Of a stretch of DNA of 8,902 bases, positions 7,866-8,902 are shown one piece after another. The number at the start of each line of letters is the position of its first letter. The first letter of the stretch is position 1. This DNA is from REEB506 sp040381035. GTDB lineage: Bacteria; Pseudomonadota; Alphaproteobacteria; Caulobacterales; Aquidulcibacteraceae. The stretch covers positions 1-8,902 of the forward strand of contig JBEIHY010000118.1 in the NCBI GenBank assembly GCA_040381035.1. Direction: 5' to 3'. The translations under genes and the position numbers were made by a program. Under the pieces are notes generated by a model. That model was not told the origin of the DNA. It did not search any database and saw only the letters and a list, made by a program, of their open reading frames with translations.

Positions 7866-7897
7866 AAACAAAAAGGCCCCGCGCGGGGCGGGGCCTT
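7866..7897 (-). terminator. Rho-independent terminator of rpsD
   Basis: On the minus strand, a perfect 10-bp stem (AAGGCCCCGC, 7897-7888, pairing with 7882-7873) closes a five-base loop and runs into TTTTTGTTT. It lies 23 bases past the rpsD stop. The T-run is on the minus-strand side, which fits rpsD transcription. purU begins about 50 bases further on, so purU probably has its own promoter or depends on read-through. Confidence 0.9.
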
Positions 7898-7920
7898 CGA
7901 TTTTCTGGCTGGGGCCGAAA

Positions 7921-8538
7921 TCAGCTGGCGTAGTATTCGACGACCAGGTTCGGCTCCATCTGCACCGGATAGGGCACATCGGCCAATTGCGGCACGCGCA
8001 CATAGGTCGCTTGCATCGCCTTGGGGTCGAGCGAGAGATAATCCGGCACGTCTCGTTCGCCGCTGGCCATGGCTTCCATCACCAGCGCCATGGTGCGGGC
8101 CTTTTCGCGCACTTCGATCACGTCGCCGGCTTTACAAACATAAGACGGGATATTGACCCGCTTGCCGTTCACCTTGACGTGGCCGTGATTGACGAACTGG
8201 CGCGCGGCAAACACCGTCGGCACCAGCTTGGAGCGATACACCACAGCGTCGAGGCGGCTTTCCAGAAGGCCGATCAGGTTTTCGGCGGTGTTGCCCTTGC
8301 GGCGGGCGGCTTCGGCGTAAATTTTGCGGAACTGCTTTTCGGTGATGTTGCCATAGTAAAAGCGCAGCTTCTGCTTGGCGATCAGCTGCAGGCCGAAATC
8401 GCTCATTTTAGACTTGCGGCGCTGGCCGTGCTGGCCGGGGCCATAGGAGCGCTTATTGACCGGTGATTTCGGCCGGCCCCAGATGTTTTGTCCAAAACGG
8501 CGGTCGATTTTGTACTTGGCGTTCAGACGCTTCGACAT
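7921..8538 (-). CDS. rpsD: 30S ribosomal protein S4
   Basis: S4 binds 16S rRNA early in small-subunit assembly and helps shape the mRNA entry and decoding region. The 205-residue product is full length. The N-terminal domain (about 1-95) carries IWGRPKSPVNKRSYGPGQHGQRR and lacks the four zinc cysteines, so it is the C-minus form. The S4 RNA-binding domain follows (about 95-155, with SRLDAVVYR, FAARQFVNHGHVKVNGKRVNIPSY and GDVIEV). The C-terminus VPYPVQMEPNLVVEYYAS is the alphaproteobacterial ending. ATG 8538 starts the universal MSKR and is preceded by AAGG and GAGGG on the minus strand. It stands alone with its own promoter and terminator, unlike the alpha-operon location in E. coli. In E. 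coli S4 represses its own operon at translation; whether that occurs here is unknown. Confidence 0.98.
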   Translation of the reverse strand: MSKRLNAKYKIDRRFGQNIWGRPKSPVNKRSYGPGQHGQRRKSKMSDFGLQLIAKQKLRFYYGNITEKQFRKIYAEAARRKGNTAENLIGLLESRLDAVVYRSKLVPTVFAARQFVNHGHVKVNGKRVNIPSYVCKAGDVIEVREKARTMALVMEAMASGERDVPDYLSLDPKAMQATYVRVPQLADVPYPVQMEPNLVVEYYAS

Positions 8539-8650
8539 GGCCTTAGGCCCTCGTATCGCGGACGGGGCCCGGCGACCAAACCATCTGGCCGCGACTGCCC
8601 TGGCGGTTCACCCGTCCAAACCCAGTTTGCCCGTTTTCGCGGGATGCGGG

Positions 8651-8679
8651 GATATGGCGCAGGCGCCGGGCAAGGTCAA
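8651..8679 (-). promoter_or_regulatory. Candidate housekeeping promoter of rpsD
   Basis: On the minus strand, TTGACC (8679-8674) and CATATC (8656-8651) are separated by exactly 17 bases. TTGACC is a common -35 form in Alphaproteobacteria; the -10 matches TATAAT at three of six positions. Transcription would start near 8644, leaving a leader of about 105 bases before rpsD ATG 8538. Supported by spacing and position only. Confidence 0.5.
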
Positions 8680-8692
8680 GCCGGGGGCGCCC

Positions 8693-8902
8693 CAGGGCCA
8701 AATCCTAAATCCTTAAGCCGCGAGGATCTGTGACCGGAATTCCGGGTTCATGGCGGCTTTGGCGCGTTTGCGGCCGATGGAGAGTTTGGACGGTTCGCGT
8801 TTGAGGAGGTTGAGCGCGGCCTTGCGGATGAGAGCGAGACCTTTGGCGGAATGGTCTTTTCGGGCGCCGCAGCGGTCCTCGTCGAAGGCGACGTCGAGGA
8901 CC
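8693..8902 (-). mobile_element. ISAs1-family insertion sequence, right end (partial)
   Basis: The transposase 3' end at 8713-8902 shows that an insertion sequence enters the window from the right. Its outer end must lie between the transposase stop and the rpsD promoter. CAGGGCCAAATCC starting at 8693, read inward, is my guess for the terminal inverted repeat, because it begins with CA and lies about 20 bp beyond the stop codon. The other end is outside the window, so neither the inverted repeat nor a target duplication can be confirmed; the boundary could be off by tens of bases. Confidence 0.5.
8713..8902 (-). CDS. ISAs1-family transposase, C-terminal end (5' part outside window)
   Basis: The last 62 residues of a DDE transposase are visible on the minus strand, ending at the stop TAA (8715-8713). 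The wording is that of the ISAs1/H-repeat family C-terminus: VLDVAFDED, then an ARKDHSAKGLALIRKAALNLLKRE stretch with key residues Arg, Asp-His-Ser and the ALNLLK helix, then a basic tail with IGRKRAKAAMNPEFRSQIL. In relatives, the segment after VLDV.F.ED lies at the end of the catalytic domain. The visible part shows no frameshift or stop, so the element may be intact, but the rest is not in the window. The gene reads toward rpsD in the same direction, so its transcription could run into rpsD. Confidence 0.85.
   Translation of the reverse strand, partial: VLDVAFDEDRCGARKDHSAKGLALIRKAALNLLKREPSKLSIGRKRAKAAMNPEFRSQILAA

Noticed and set aside
7272..8156. 294-codon open frame on the + strand
   Set aside because: It lies antisense to purU, the rpsD terminator and the end of rpsD, and reads like a GC-rich shadow (Arg/Ala/His-rich, no domain).
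1..8902. Novel defence, phage or CRISPR system
   Set aside because: No repeat arrays, nucleases, helicases, reverse transcriptases, integrases or toxin-antitoxin pairs are visible; the genes are metabolic and ribosomal apart from the one insertion sequence.

Overview
The window is about 90% coding and GC-rich, and it looks like the chromosome of an alphaproteobacterium. The best taxonomic marker is ribosomal protein S4 (rpsD). It is the 205-residue form without the N-terminal zinc cysteines, and its wording is closest, from memory, to Caulobacterales/Hyphomonadales homologues. The ~572-residue IlvD and the glucosidase also read as alphaproteobacterial. This placement is inference from recalled sequences, not a search.

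Left part (1-3478, + strand): the 3' part of an FkbM-family methyltransferase, then ilvD (dihydroxy-acid dehydratase, branched-chain amino acid synthesis), then a two-helix membrane protein with a DUF3137 domain whose start codon lies inside the end of ilvD. The last two are probably co-translated.

Middle part (3498-6127, - strand): a GH13 alpha-glucosidase with all catalytic residues, preceded on the same strand by a class III PPK2 polyphosphate kinase. Only 30 bp from the PPK2 start, a class I SAM-dependent methyltransferase runs the other way (6158-6928). It is interrupted by one in-frame TAA at codon 108 but is otherwise collinear with its family, so I call it a pseudogene.

Right part (6939-8902, - strand): purU (formyltetrahydrofolate deformylase) with Gln where the formyltransferase catalytic His is expected, then a strong rho-independent terminator, rpsD, a plausible rpsD promoter, and the 3' end of an ISAs1-family transposase gene cut by the window edge. 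The insertion sequence sits directly upstream of the rpsD promoter.

Most of the window is ordinary metabolism and translation. I see no CRISPR array, tRNA, rRNA, phage, toxin-antitoxin or recognisable defence system. The points worth a second look are the broken methyltransferase, the PurU substitution, the insertion sequence next to rpsD, and the structured rpsD leader. No stretch longer than 300 bases lacks a gene; the largest gap is 5103-5299.
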